Positions 38,544-47,542 of a DNA stretch of 64,000 bases are shown here, in pieces. A model generated the notes under the pieces. The model worked only from the letters and a program-made list of their open reading frames with translations. It did not search any database and had not been told where the DNA came from. Source of the stretch: Azospirillum canadense (GTDB lineage: Bacteria > Pseudomonadota > Alphaproteobacteria > Azospirillales > Azospirillaceae). The stretch lies in NCBI RefSeq assembly GCF_025961225.1, contig NZ_JAOQNG010000009.1, positions 1 to 64,000 of the forward strand, given 5' to 3'. Made by a program: the position numbers and the translations under genes. The number at the start of each line of letters is the position of its first letter. The first letter of the stretch is position 1.

Positions 38544-39525
38544 TCCGCAAGCCGCCGCCTTGCTGCGGGGAGCCCCGCAGGGATCCACAAGCCTGCGCGC
38601 CGTGCTCAGCCGGCATAGCGTGGCGCTCAGCAACATCCTGGCGCTTGTCCTGCTGCTGGTGATCGGCAGCATCCTGTCGCCGCATTTTCTCAGCGTGCCG
38701 AACATCTTCAACGTGCTGCGCGGCGCCAGTATGGTGGGCATCGTCAGCATCGGGATGACCTTCGTCATTCTGAACCGCGGCATCGACCTGTCGGTCGGCT
38801 CGTTGACCGGCCTGTCCAGCGTGCTGATGGCCGGCATGATGCCGTGGGGAGTCGCCGGCTGGGGCGTGGTTCCGCTGGTCGCTGCCGTGGCGCTCGGGGT
38901 GCTGAACGGGCTTTTGATAACCACGTGCCGGCTCCAGCCCTTCATCGCCACGCTGGGTATGATGATTTTCGCCCGCGGACTGGTCTACATCTATTCCGAC
39001 GGCAGCCCGATCGTCGCCTCTGGCGTCCCCGCCGAGGTCAAGGCGCTTGGGTCCGGCTATCTCGGCGTGGTGCCGGTCCCGGTGTTGGTGTTCCTGGCTT
39101 GCGCGGTGATCGGCCACGTCGTGTTGCGCAGCACGATCTTCGGGCGCGAGATCTACGCCGTTGGCGCCAACGAGGAGGCGGCCCGGGCATCCGGCATCCG
39201 GACCAAGCTGAACCACATCAAGGTTTACGCGGTCAGTGGTCTGCTCGCCGGCATCAGCGGCATTGTGCTGACCGCCCGCCTCGGCGTCGGTGACCCCAAC
39301 GCCGGCCAGATGTACGAACTCGACGCCATCGCCGCCTGCCTGATCGGCGGGACAACCTTCGACGGTGGCGTGGGCAGCGTGCGCGGCACCGTGATTGGCG
39401 TTCTGATTCTGGCCTTTCTGTCCAACATACTGAATTTGCTTGGCATTTCGCCCTACACGCAGATGCTGCTCAAGGGATTGATCATCATCGTTGCCGTCAT
39501 CGTCAGCGAATTCCGCAAGCGTTAA
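38530..39525 (+). CDS. Sugar ABC transporter permease (RbsC type)
   Basis: A 331-residue inner-membrane permease with eight to ten helices. Family stretches are MTFVILNRGIDLSVGSLTGL, GVLNGLLITTCRLQPFIATLG split here as residues about 125-145, and YAVGANEEAARASGIRTKL. The start is ATG 38530, inside the end of the ATPase gene; longer reading in the same frame is antisense or overlapping. Confidence 0.94.
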   Translation: MSNTDPQAAALLRGAPQGSTSLRAVLSRHSVALSNILALVLLLVIGSILSPHFLSVPNIFNVLRGASMVGIVSIGMTFVILNRGIDLSVGSLTGLSSVLMAGMMPWGVAGWGVVPLVAAVALGVLNGLLITTCRLQPFIATLGMMIFARGLVYIYSDGSPIVASGVPAEVKALGSGYLGVVPVPVLVFLACAVIGHVVLRSTIFGREIYAVGANEEAARASGIRTKLNHIKVYAVSGLLAGISGIVLTARLGVGDPNAGQMYELDAIAACLIGGTTFDGGVGSVRGTVIGVLILAFLSNILNLLGISPYTQMLLKGLIIIVAVIVSEFRKR

Positions 39526-39553
39526 CAAGCGTCAAAACGGGGAGGAGCGCACC

Positions 39554-40579
39554 ATGACCACCGACAAGACCTTCACCATGAATCGCCGCCGCCTGCTCCA
39601 GGCCGGTGCGGCGGGCGCGGCCGGCATCGCCATGCCATGGATCGCGCGCCCCGCCTTCGCACAATCGGCCGCCGGCAAGACCATCGGCTTTTCGCAATCC
39701 TTCGTCACCACCGAATGGATCCGGCAGCAGCGTCAGGGCGTACTCGACACCGCCAAGAAGCATGGACTGGAAACGGTGGTGCTCGATGCCGCCAACCGCC
39801 CGGCCAAGCAGGTGAGCGACATCGAGGACCTGGTGACCCGGCGGGTCGACGCCATCCTCATCAGTACCTATTTCGCCGAGGCGATCGCGCCCGCCATTCG
39901 TGAAGCCAACCGCGCCGGCATTCCAATCATCGTGCTGAGTTCCGGCCTCGTCGGCGACGTCGACTGGACGGTGCACCTCAACGTCGATACCTACGCTTCG
40001 GCCAAGACGGCCGGCGACTATTTCGTGAAGCGCCTGGGAGGCAAGGGCAACCTAATCCAGATCGAGGGCTCGCCCGGGTCCACCGTCAACCAGAACCGTG
40101 GCAAAGGCTGGCACGAGGTCGTCGACAAGGAACCCGGCTTCAAGCTGGCCGGCCGCGTCATGGCTGACTACGACCGCGCCAAGGCGCTGAAGGGCATGGA
40201 AGACATGCTGCAGGCCAACGCCAAGATCGACGGCGTTTACGCCCATTCCGAGGACATGGCCCTTGGCGCCATCCAGGCAATCCACGAGGCGGGCCGCGCC
40301 AAGGAGATGTTCGTCACCGGTTACGATGGTGTGGCGGCGGAGACCCTGAAGGCGATCCACGACGGCGATTTGGCCATGGTGATGTCCTACCATCCGTTCG
40401 GCGTCGAGGGTGTGGAAGCGGCCGTGCGTGTCCTGGAGAAGAAGCCGACGCCGAAGACCATCGCCTTTGCCGCGCCGATGATCGACAAAAGCAACGTCGC
40501 TGACTACTACGACGCCTCGACCGGCAAGGCCAAGCTCGCCCCGTCCCGCCTTGCCGCGATGAACTTGCCGGACAAGTAA
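39554..40579 (+). CDS. Sugar ABC transporter substrate-binding protein (RbsB type)
   Basis: A 341-residue periplasmic protein. It has a Tat-type signal (NRRRLLQAGAAGAAGIAMPW, cleavage near AFAQ). The type 1 periplasmic-binding fold follows (KTIGFSQSFVTTEWIRQQRQ, VSDIEDLVTRRVDAILISTY, IEGSPGSTVNQNRGKG). A strong GGGGAGGAG precedes ATG 39554. It completes the importer. A GC hairpin 75 bases downstream separates it from the second CoA-transferase pair. Confidence 0.94.
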   Translation: MTTDKTFTMNRRRLLQAGAAGAAGIAMPWIARPAFAQSAAGKTIGFSQSFVTTEWIRQQRQGVLDTAKKHGLETVVLDAANRPAKQVSDIEDLVTRRVDAILISTYFAEAIAPAIREANRAGIPIIVLSSGLVGDVDWTVHLNVDTYASAKTAGDYFVKRLGGKGNLIQIEGSPGSTVNQNRGKGWHEVVDKEPGFKLAGRVMADYDRAKALKGMEDMLQANAKIDGVYAHSEDMALGAIQAIHEAGRAKEMFVTGYDGVAAETLKAIHDGDLAMVMSYHPFGVEGVEAAVRVLEKKPTPKTIAFAAPMIDKSNVADYYDASTGKAKLAPSRLAAMNLPDK

Positions 40580-40652
40580 CGTCGGGCGCTTTTTTCGTAC
40601 GCCGTCATCCCACGCAAACGAGATTTCTGCGAACGCGCACGCACTCTTCATG

Positions 40653-40680
40653 CGTCATGCCCGCAACGGCGGGCGTGACG
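40653..40680. terminator. GC-rich hairpin (REP-like or weak terminator)
   Basis: CGTCATGCCCGC and GCGGGCGTGACG pair over 12 bases with one G-T mismatch and an AACG loop, with no T-run after it. It sits in the 213-base gap between the importer operon and the CoA-transferase pair. It may stabilise mRNA ends rather than terminate transcription. Confidence 0.5.
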
Positions 40681-40792
40681 GGAAGGAGACGGTGTCACGG
40701 AGTCTCGCCACGGCGGAGATGACGGAAAGGAATATGTCCACAAAATCCAGGACCGCGGACCGCTGTCCGCCGGGCCCCGCGAAGGTGCGCGC

Positions 40793-41692
40793 ATGATCTC
40801 ACCCGGAAACAAGATCGGCACCATGGCCGATGCGGTCGCCCTGGTGCCGGACGGCACCCGCTTGGCGATTGGCGGCTTTGCCAACTACCAGCGGCCGATG
40901 GCCTTCGTCCGCGAGCTGGTGCGCCGGAAGCGCCAGAACCTCGCCGTCGTCGGCATGGTCAGCGGCATCGAAGCCGACATGCTGGTCGGCGCCGGCGCGC
41001 TCGACCGGCTGGAGACCTCCTACGTCGGGCTGGAGAAGTACGGGCTCGCCCGCAACTTCCGGCGCGCCTGCGAAGCCGGCGCGCTGACCATGGTTGACTA
41101 CCCCGAAGTCCTGAGCTTCGACCGCTTCCGCGCCAGCCGGGAAAACCTCAGCTTCTGGGCCTGCGATTATCTCGGCGGCACCGACATCCTGACCCACAAC
41201 CCGGACATCAAGCCGTTCGATTGCCCGCTCACCGGCCGTCGGCTCTACGCCGTGCCGCCGGCCGACCCGCAGGTGGCGGTGCTGCACGCCATCGCCGCCG
41301 ACGCGGCTGGCAACGTGCTGATGCCGAGCCACCGGCTGCTGCCGCAGGAACTCGACCTCCACATCGCCAACAGCTGCGACACGCTGATCGTGACGGTCGA
41401 GCGCATCGTGCCGGAAAGCTTCATCCGCCGTCATTCGGCGCTCAACCAAATTCCATCCTACCGCACGACACTGATCGTGGAGGCGCCCTGCGGCGCCCAT
41501 CCGACACCGACGTTGAGCCGCTGGCTGATCGACGCCGAGCACATGGAGCGCTACGTCGCCGCTTCGGCCTCGCCCGAGGCTTTCGCCGCCTACCTCGACG
41601 AGTGGGTGTTCGGCACCACCGACCACGCCGCCTACCTGGACCGGCTGGGAACGGCACGGCTCACCGCCTTGCAGGAGTTCGACGCGCTATGA
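40793..41692 (+). CDS. CoA-transferase subunit A (IpdA-like), locus 2
   Basis: A 299-residue paralogue of the protein at 29416-30315. It reads MADAVALVPDGTRLAIGGFA, NYQRPMAFVRELVRRKRQNL, HAIAADAAGNVLMPSHRLLP and LIVTVERIVPESFIRRHSALN. It ends like IpdA with FGTTDHAAYLDRLG. A weak ribosome site lies before ATG 40793. Its stop overlaps the B subunit start (ATGA). The FAxxQRPMAFVREL stretch is closer to mycobacterial IpdA than locus 1 is. Confidence 0.88.
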   Translation: MISPGNKIGTMADAVALVPDGTRLAIGGFANYQRPMAFVRELVRRKRQNLAVVGMVSGIEADMLVGAGALDRLETSYVGLEKYGLARNFRRACEAGALTMVDYPEVLSFDRFRASRENLSFWACDYLGGTDILTHNPDIKPFDCPLTGRRLYAVPPADPQVAVLHAIAADAAGNVLMPSHRLLPQELDLHIANSCDTLIVTVERIVPESFIRRHSALNQIPSYRTTLIVEAPCGAHPTPTLSRWLIDAEHMERYVAASASPEAFAAYLDEWVFGTTDHAAYLDRLGTARLTALQEFDAL

Positions 41693-42510
41693 GAACCGGC
41701 CCCGCGACGATTCCCGAAATCATCGCCGCTCAACTCGCCCGCAGCTTCCGCGACGGCGAGGTTGGGTTCACCGGGCTGGTGACCGGCGAGGCGGCAACCC
41801 TCTACGGCACCACCATCCCGCTCGCCGGCATGCTGCTCGCCAAGCGCATGCACGCGCCCGACCTCACCGTGCTGCTCGCCGGATGGTCGCACAACCCGGA
41901 CCTCGCGACGCTCGACGTTGTCCCGGACTCGGAGTTCGACGCGGTGCTGCGCGATCTGCCGTGCGACGCCCAGGCGGTCACCTATCCCGGCCCGTTCTCG
42001 TTCAAGCGCGGGCACATCAGCTTCGGTTTCAGCTCGGGCGCCCAGGTCGACCGCACCGGGAGCCTGAACAGCGTGTGCATCGGCGCCTATCGCAAGCCGA
42101 AGGTCCGGCTGGTCGGCCCCATCCTCCAGCCCGAGCACATGACCATTTTCGGCCGCGAGTACATCATGATGCCGCACCACACGCGGCGGAGCTTCGTGGA
42201 GAAGGTCGACTACGTGTCGGGTGTCGGCTACCCGGGCGGACTGGCCGGTCGCGCCGCGCTGGGCCTGCGCCACGGCGGCCCGGAGTGGATCGTCACCCCC
42301 CATTGCATCTTCGACTTTGACAAGGAGGCCGGCCGTGCTCGCCTGAAGAGCGTCCACCATGCCGAGGCGCGGGCGACGCTGCAGGACGACACCGGCTTCC
42401 CACTCGACGGGGTGGACACCGCCCCGGTTACCCCCGGCCCGACCGACGAAGAGTTGCGCCTCTTGCGCGGCGTGGTGGACCCCAAGGGCATCCTGCTCGG
42501 CCGCACCTGA
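41689..42510 (+). CDS. CoA-transferase subunit B (IpdB-like), locus 2
   Basis: A 273-residue partner of the A subunit. It reads REGEVGFTG-like DGEVGFTGLVTGEAATLYG, FGFSSGAQVDRTGSLNSVCI and PHHTRRSFVEKVDYVSGVGY. The start is ATG 41689, overlapping the A stop; the same frame stays open for 156 codons upstream but that is antisense-type reading inside subunit A. It is paralogous to 28613-29419. Confidence 0.88.
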   Translation: MRTGPATIPEIIAAQLARSFRDGEVGFTGLVTGEAATLYGTTIPLAGMLLAKRMHAPDLTVLLAGWSHNPDLATLDVVPDSEFDAVLRDLPCDAQAVTYPGPFSFKRGHISFGFSSGAQVDRTGSLNSVCIGAYRKPKVRLVGPILQPEHMTIFGREYIMMPHHTRRSFVEKVDYVSGVGYPGGLAGRAALGLRHGGPEWIVTPHCIFDFDKEAGRARLKSVHHAEARATLQDDTGFPLDGVDTAPVTPGPTDEELRLLRGVVDPKGILLGRT

Positions 42511-42532
42511 CCCATTCCAGGAGACATGTTCG

Positions 42533-44551
42533 ATGACAGCATCCCCGAGCCTGCGTTGGGGCATCCTTGGCACCGGAGCCATTGCGCGACAGTTCGCCGA
42601 CGCTCTGGTGACCAGCACCCACGGCCGGCTGGTCGCGGTGGCGAGCCGACAGCCCACCTCTGAACTTGCCCAGGCATTCGGCGGCGCCATCGTGCACGCC
42701 GGATACGGCGCCCTTCTGGCCGATTCCGCGGTCGATGCCGTCTACATCGCCACGCCGCATCCCACCCACGCCGAATGGGCGATCCGCGCCTGCGAGGCCG
42801 GCAAGCACGTGCTGTGCGAGAAGCCCCTCGGCATGAACGCCGCCGAGGCGATGGCAGTGGCCGACGCCGCGGCGCGCGCCGGGGTAGTCGTGATGGAAGC
42901 CTTCATGTACCGCGGCCACCCGCAGACGCGCCGGCTGCTGGAGCTCATCGCCTCCGGCGTCATCGGCGACGTCACGATGATTCAGGCCGCCTACGGGTAC
43001 CACACCGATTTCGCGGCGGACAAACGGCACTTCGATCCAGCGCTTGGCGGTGGTGCGATCCTCGACGTCGGCTGCTACGGCGTCTCCATGTGCCGGCTGA
43101 TCGCCGGGGTGGCAGCGGGCAAGCCCTTCGCCGAGCCGGTGGAGATCCAGGCCCAGGGGCATCTCGGCTCCACCGGGGTTGACGAACGGTCCACGGCAGT
43201 CCTGCGTTTCCCCGGCGGGCTGTTGGCCCAGGTGGCGGCCAGCATCACCACGGTGCAGGACAATGGGTTGCGCATCTACGGCACCAAGGGCCGCATCGAG
43301 GTGCGTTCGCCCTGGTTCTGCTCCGGCAAGACCGGCGGCGTCGGCACCATCACCCTGACCAGCCGCGCCGGCGCCGTGGAGGTCATCGAGGTCGAGACGA
43401 CGGAGTGGCTTTATGCGCTGGAGGCCGACCTGTTCGCCAAGGCGGTCGCAGCCGGTGTCATACCCTGGCCGGCGCCCAGCCTTCCGGACAGCATCGGCAC
43501 CATGCAGGCGCTCGATACCTGGCGCCAAGCCATTGGCCTCGACTATCCGTGCGAGCGCCCTGGCCGGCCTCAAACCGTCGCGGGGCGCCCGTTGCGCCGG
43601 GCCCCCGATACCGACATGCCTTACGACGACCATCTCGGCCTCGGCAAGCTCGCCTCCCGTATCGTGACCGGCGGCATGGCGCTGAAAACCTACCCACTCG
43701 CCGCCACGGTGTATGACGCCTTTTTCGAGGCCGGCGGCACCATGTTCGATACTGCCTACGTCTACGGCCAGGGCAACGTCGACCGGCTGCTCGGCCAGTG
43801 GCTGCGCAGCCGCGGCGTCCGCGAGGAGGTGGTGATCATCGGCAAAGGTGCCCACACTCCGCACTGCACACCGGACGCCATCCGGCCCCAGCTCTTTGAG
43901 ACGCTGGATCGGCTGGGTACGGACTACGTCGACCTCTACTTCATGCACCGCGATGACCCGTCGGTGCCCGTGGGCGAGTTCGTCGACGTGCTGGACGCGC
44001 TGGTCCGTGAAGGCCGCATCCGCAAGTTTGGCGGCTCCAACTGGACCATCGCGCGGATGGACGAGGCCAACGCCTACGCCGCCCGTCACGGCAAGCGCGG
44101 TTTTGAACTGCTGTCCAACAACTTCAGCCTCGCCGAAATAGTCGAACCGATGTGGGAGGGCTGCATTGCGTCGTCCGACGACGACAGCGTGGACTGGCTG
44201 CGCCACACCCAGATCCCGCTGTTCGCGTGGTCGAGCCAAGCGCGCGGCTTCTTCACTGACCGTGCTGGCCGCGACAAGTTCGACGACCCGGTGATGGCGA
44301 AGTGCTGGTACAGCGAAACCAATTTCCAGCGTCGCGACCGCGTCCACGCGCTGGCAGCCAAGCTCGGCGTCACGCCAGCCCAGGTGGCGCTCGCCTGTCT
44401 GCTGGTCCAGCCACACCCGATCTTTCCGATCATCGGCCCGGCCACGCTGGCCGAACTGCGCGACTCCCTGGGCGCCTTGCGCACCCGCCTCACCCCCGAA
44501 GACGCCGTATGGCTGAAAACCGGCCACACCGAGGAGAGACACCATGGATAA
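42533..44551 (+). CDS. Gfo/Idh/MocA oxidoreductase fused to an aldo/keto reductase
   Basis: A 672-residue two-domain protein. Residues about 5-335 are a Gfo/Idh/MocA dehydrogenase, with the Rossmann motif GILGTGAIARQF, EKPLGMN with the catalytic-type lysine, and GGAILDVGCYGVSMCRLI. Residues about 345-670 are an aldo/keto reductase: FDTAYVYGQGNVDRLLG (Asp, Tyr), VIIGKGAH (Lys), DLYFMHRDDP (His). A proline-rich linker of about 20 residues joins them. ATG 42533 follows AGGAGACATGTTCG. There is no stop or frameshift between the halves, so the fusion is real in this sequence. Two coupled redox steps, for example oxidation and reduction at different carbons of a cyclic polyol or sugar, would fit. 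Confidence 0.9.
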   Translation: MTASPSLRWGILGTGAIARQFADALVTSTHGRLVAVASRQPTSELAQAFGGAIVHAGYGALLADSAVDAVYIATPHPTHAEWAIRACEAGKHVLCEKPLGMNAAEAMAVADAAARAGVVVMEAFMYRGHPQTRRLLELIASGVIGDVTMIQAAYGYHTDFAADKRHFDPALGGGAILDVGCYGVSMCRLIAGVAAGKPFAEPVEIQAQGHLGSTGVDERSTAVLRFPGGLLAQVAASITTVQDNGLRIYGTKGRIEVRSPWFCSGKTGGVGTITLTSRAGAVEVIEVETTEWLYALEADLFAKAVAAGVIPWPAPSLPDSIGTMQALDTWRQAIGLDYPCERPGRPQTVAGRPLRRAPDTDMPYDDHLGLGKLASRIVTGGMALKTYPLAATVYDAFFEAGGTMFDTAYVYGQGNVDRLLGQWLRSRGVREEVVIIGKGAHTPHCTPDAIRPQLFETLDRLGTDYVDLYFMHRDDPSVPVGEFVDVLDALVREGRIRKFGGSNWTIARMDEANAYAARHGKRGFELLSNNFSLAEIVEPMWEGCIASSDDDSVDWLRHTQIPLFAWSSQARGFFTDRAGRDKFDDPVMAKCWYSETNFQRRDRVHALAAKLGVTPAQVALACLLVQPHPIFPIIGPATLAELRDSLGALRTRLTPEDAVWLKTGHTEERHHG

Positions 44552-45518
44552 CTGGCCCGTGGCTGACTGGCAGTCACTGCCCGAGTTGTCGTCGCTGAAG
44601 ACCGGCCCCCACCTGCGCGAGCCGACCTATGACGGTATTGTGGTTCCCGAGGAGACGCCGGCCGTCCGCTATGTGGCGGACGACGCAGCGATCAAGGCCT
44701 ATTGCTACGCGGTCGACTGCCAGGACCCCTGGTATTTCGGACCAACGAGCCCGTTCGGCAAGCGCATCGCCCCCAGCGCCATGGTGCTGAAGGAGTTGAT
44801 GTGGCTTTACCAGACTCAATACAACCGTGATCGGATCCGCGGCTTCCACCAACACGAAGATGTGATCTTCCATGCTCCGATTCCGGCCGGTGCCGAGCTG
44901 GTGCTGACCGGCCGCAACACCGAGAAATTCACCAAGCGCGGCAAGGGGTACTTCCGCCATCTGAGTGAGGCGCGCGGGTGCGACGGGCGCCTCTACGTCT
45001 CGCAGGTCAACACCGAGCTGATCGACCTGTCACGGTCGGGCATCCCAGACGACCCTGACCCCCGCCAAAGCCGTCGCCTCTCGACCGTCTGGATGGGTGA
45101 CGCGCCGGTGAGTGTCGGCCTATCACCACCACCGAAGGGGGGCATGCGCCTGCCCGAGGGCACGATGACGGTGGACCGAGCCCAGGCGTCGGTCTTTTCC
45201 GGTCTGATTGATGGGTTTGTCAACCTGCACACAGACCGCGGTGTCGCCGCTGAAATGGGGTTTCCCGATCTCGTCGTTCAAGGATTGATGAGCGTCTGCT
45301 GGTTGTCGGAGACGCTGACCCGCTGGGCGGGGCCGGTATGGCTCTCCGGCGGATCGATGTCGGCCAGCTTCCTGAAGCCGATGTTGGCCGGTCGTATGAC
45401 CACGGTCCGCACCATGGTGGCGCAGGCGAAGGACGGGGCCGTAGACCTGGAAACCAGTTTTGTCAACGCCGCGGGAGAGACCCAGGCGGTGGCGTTCAGC
45501 CGCCTGAGAACGGGTTGA
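44544..45518 (+). CDS. MaoC-like double-hotdog hydratase/dehydratase
   Basis: A 324-residue protein with two hotdog halves, as in MaoC-type enoyl-CoA hydratases. The C-terminal half reads QASVFSGLIDGFVNLHTDRG, then GFPDLVVQGLMSVCWLSETL, which resembles the hydratase motif but lacks a clear D-x4-H pair. The N-terminal half (SPFGKRIAPSAMVLKELMWL) resembles the substrate-lining half. It overlaps the fusion gene by eight bases and ends the operon. It probably hydrates or dehydrates a CoA intermediate made by the CoA-transferase pair. Confidence 0.82.
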   Translation: MDNWPVADWQSLPELSSLKTGPHLREPTYDGIVVPEETPAVRYVADDAAIKAYCYAVDCQDPWYFGPTSPFGKRIAPSAMVLKELMWLYQTQYNRDRIRGFHQHEDVIFHAPIPAGAELVLTGRNTEKFTKRGKGYFRHLSEARGCDGRLYVSQVNTELIDLSRSGIPDDPDPRQSRRLSTVWMGDAPVSVGLSPPPKGGMRLPEGTMTVDRAQASVFSGLIDGFVNLHTDRGVAAEMGFPDLVVQGLMSVCWLSETLTRWAGPVWLSGGSMSASFLKPMLAGRMTTVRTMVAQAKDGAVDLETSFVNAAGETQAVAFSRLRTG

Positions 45519-45725
45519 CCGGGCACCGTCCTGTGTGGCCCGACTTGTGAACCCAAAGCCGTTCAATTAAAGCGGCCCCTTGCCTGTTGAGGAGGGATCA
45601 GTCCCACTCACAGGCGGACGGGAGCGCGATGGCTGGCAAACCCGTACATTCCGGCGGGTTTCGCGCCATCTTGCCGGTGGTGCGGCAGCTGCCGTAGAGG
45701 ATCGCCTCCCTTCCGGAGGTGATGG

Positions 45726-45931
45726 ATGCGCTGCCCACACGACCGATCGACGGCAACCCCCGAGCGCTCGGATCGGACGGCGCATGGCGATCGGCGGATT
45801 CGGTGCCAGGAGTGCGGCCGGCAGTTCAACGAGCGCACCGGCTCGGTGCTGAACCGGTTGCCGGTGCCGCCGATGTGGTCTTCCTCATCGTGCTGTTGCG
45901 GCTGCGCTTGAAACCGAGCCTGCGGGACTTA
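45726..45931 (+). pseudogene. Zinc-ribbon IS6-like transposase N-terminal remnant
   Basis: MRCPHDRSTATPERSDRTAH, then RIRCQECGRQFNERTGSVLN resembles the zinc-ribbon start of a group of IS6-like transposases. The frame then shifts by one base: DVVFLIVLLRLRLKPSLRDLA continues in another frame. It is cut at 45931 by IS701 element A. The 207 bases before it, after the MaoC gene, hold nothing I can assign. Confidence 0.55.
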
Positions 45932-47345
45932 GCATTACAGTTGCGCTCTGCCCTTGAGGTGAGCCTCTCTGGCGAGAGCTTGGTGGCATCGCCTCCAGGC
46001 GGACCAGGCGATCACAAAGGCCGGCTCGATGCGCCGCTGGGCTAAGCGGTTGGCAACACGACGGATCTCCTGCATCGACCAGCGGACCATCGGCGGGGTA
46101 CTTTCCTCGCCGTTTTTGGGGGCGCGGCCAGGGCATCAGCCTTGTGGCGGACCACCGCGAGCAGAGCGAAAGCGAGCATCACCAGCGAGACATGCCGGTG
46201 CCAGCCATGCCAGCTCCGCGTCTCGTTGTGGTCCAGCCCGAGTTCAGTTTTGGCCGTCTCAAACGCGTCCTCGATCGCCCACCTCTGGCCCTCAACCCGG
46301 ACCAGCGTGTCGATCGGGGTGCCTTCGGGGCACCAGGTCGTGAAGAACGCCAACTCACCATCGGCGGGACGCCGCCGGATCAGCAGGCCGCGCGTCCAGA
46401 GGCCCAGGCCGGGTGGCGCCCCGACATAGTCCGGATCGAGATCGGCCAGTTCCAGATAGGCCCAGTCGAACAGCCGCGGCCCCTTGCTGCCCGCGCCCGC
46501 CGACAGGCGGACCCAATCGTCCTCAGCAAGAGCCTTGGCGATGTCCTCCGCCGTGCCACCGACGTCGGGCCGCGCGCCCCAGGAGTTGAAGTGGGCGGCC
46601 CCCGTGACACCGAGCACATAGCCCTTGCCGGCACGACGCAAGGCCATCTCCAGTTCGCCGACACCGTAGACCGTGTCGGCCGCCACCCAGGCGAAGGGGA
46701 CCGCCGCCTCCAGCGCCCGGCGCACCATCGCGACGGCGATGGCCGGCTTGGTGGCGAAACGGACGGCTTCGGGGACATGGGCCATGGCCAAGCGGTCCGG
46801 ATTGCTGGTCCAGTCCTTGGGCAGGTAGAGCCGACGGTCGATGAAGGCGTGCCCCTTGGCCGAGACGTAGGCGGCGAAGACGCCGATCTGGCAGTTGGTG
46901 ATCTTGCCCGCCGAGCCGGTGTACTGGCGCCCCACGCCACACGATGCCTTGCCCTGCTTGAGAAAGCCGGTCTCGTCGATCACCAGGGTGGCGTCGGGCT
47001 CCGTCAGGGCCTCAAGGGCGTACTCGCGCACCACGTCGCGCAGCGCGTCGGCATCCCAGGCGGTGCGGCCGAGCACCGCCTGCTGGCGCCACGGGCCCTT
47101 GTCACCCGCGGCTTCCGCGCGCATCCACCCGGTCTTACGCCGCTCCGGCCCGAGCAGCCCATCCAGGAACATGGCGGCCGAGACCGCTGTGCTGGCCTGC
47201 AAGAACAAGGGCGGCAGCCGGGACTTGACCTCGCGCAGCTCGGCAGACCACAGCTCCAGCAGGTCCTCGATCGCAATGCCGGACATGGCGACCTCCCAAA
47301 GCCCAGATCAACAGGCGGGTGGCCGCTTCATCGCAACTGTAATGC
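45932..47345 (-). mobile_element. IS701-family element A
   Basis: The inverted ends GCATTACAGTTGCG (45932) and its complement ending at 47345 are flanked by TA on both sides. The 1414-bp element carries one intact transposase gene. It separates the CoA-transferase locus from the MFS/soxCD group. Confidence 0.85.
46042..47286 (-). CDS. IS701-family transposase A
   Basis: A 414-residue DDE transposase. It has the DUF4338/DDE_5-type signature TLVIDETGFLKQGKASCGVG, then RQYTGSAGKITNCQIGVFAA. The second acidic site is in WVAADTVYGVGELEMALR and the glutamate region in EGQRWAIEDAFETAKTELGL. The frame is complete. It shares family but not close sequence with the transposase at 51049-52398. Confidence 0.93.
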   Translation of the reverse strand: MSGIAIEDLLELWSAELREVKSRLPPLFLQASTAVSAAMFLDGLLGPERRKTGWMRAEAAGDKGPWRQQAVLGRTAWDADALRDVVREYALEALTEPDATLVIDETGFLKQGKASCGVGRQYTGSAGKITNCQIGVFAAYVSAKGHAFIDRRLYLPKDWTSNPDRLAMAHVPEAVRFATKPAIAVAMVRRALEAAVPFAWVAADTVYGVGELEMALRRAGKGYVLGVTGAAHFNSWGARPDVGGTAEDIAKALAEDDWVRLSAGAGSKGPRLFDWAYLELADLDPDYVGAPPGLGLWTRGLLIRRRPADGELAFFTTWCPEGTPIDTLVRVEGQRWAIEDAFETAKTELGLDHNETRSWHGWHRHVSLVMLAFALLAVVRHKADALAAPPKTARKVPRRWSAGRCRRSVVLPTA

Positions 47346-47542
47346 TAGACAGCGGTGCTGATATGAAATGCATTGGAGGAAACGCGTCCGTCTCCGGAGT
47401 CGTTTCACAGACGACGCCGGAGCAAACGGCGTCCGCCACCATCGCCACCCTCCTGACGCCGGAAACCTCCAAGGACAACATCCAGAACCGGCCTACCGCG
47501 TTGGCTCAGCGGCGTTGGAGTGACGATGCGGGCGTTCAGCCG

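Noticed and set aside
42428..44545. 705-codon minus-strand frame opposite the fusion gene
   Set aside because: The composition is typical of antisense reading (Gly, Arg, His, Gln rich) and both domains of the plus-strand protein have intact motifs.
46895..47542. N-terminal extension of the MFS frame
   Set aside because: It runs antisense through the IS701 transposase and its terminal repeat, so it cannot be native.
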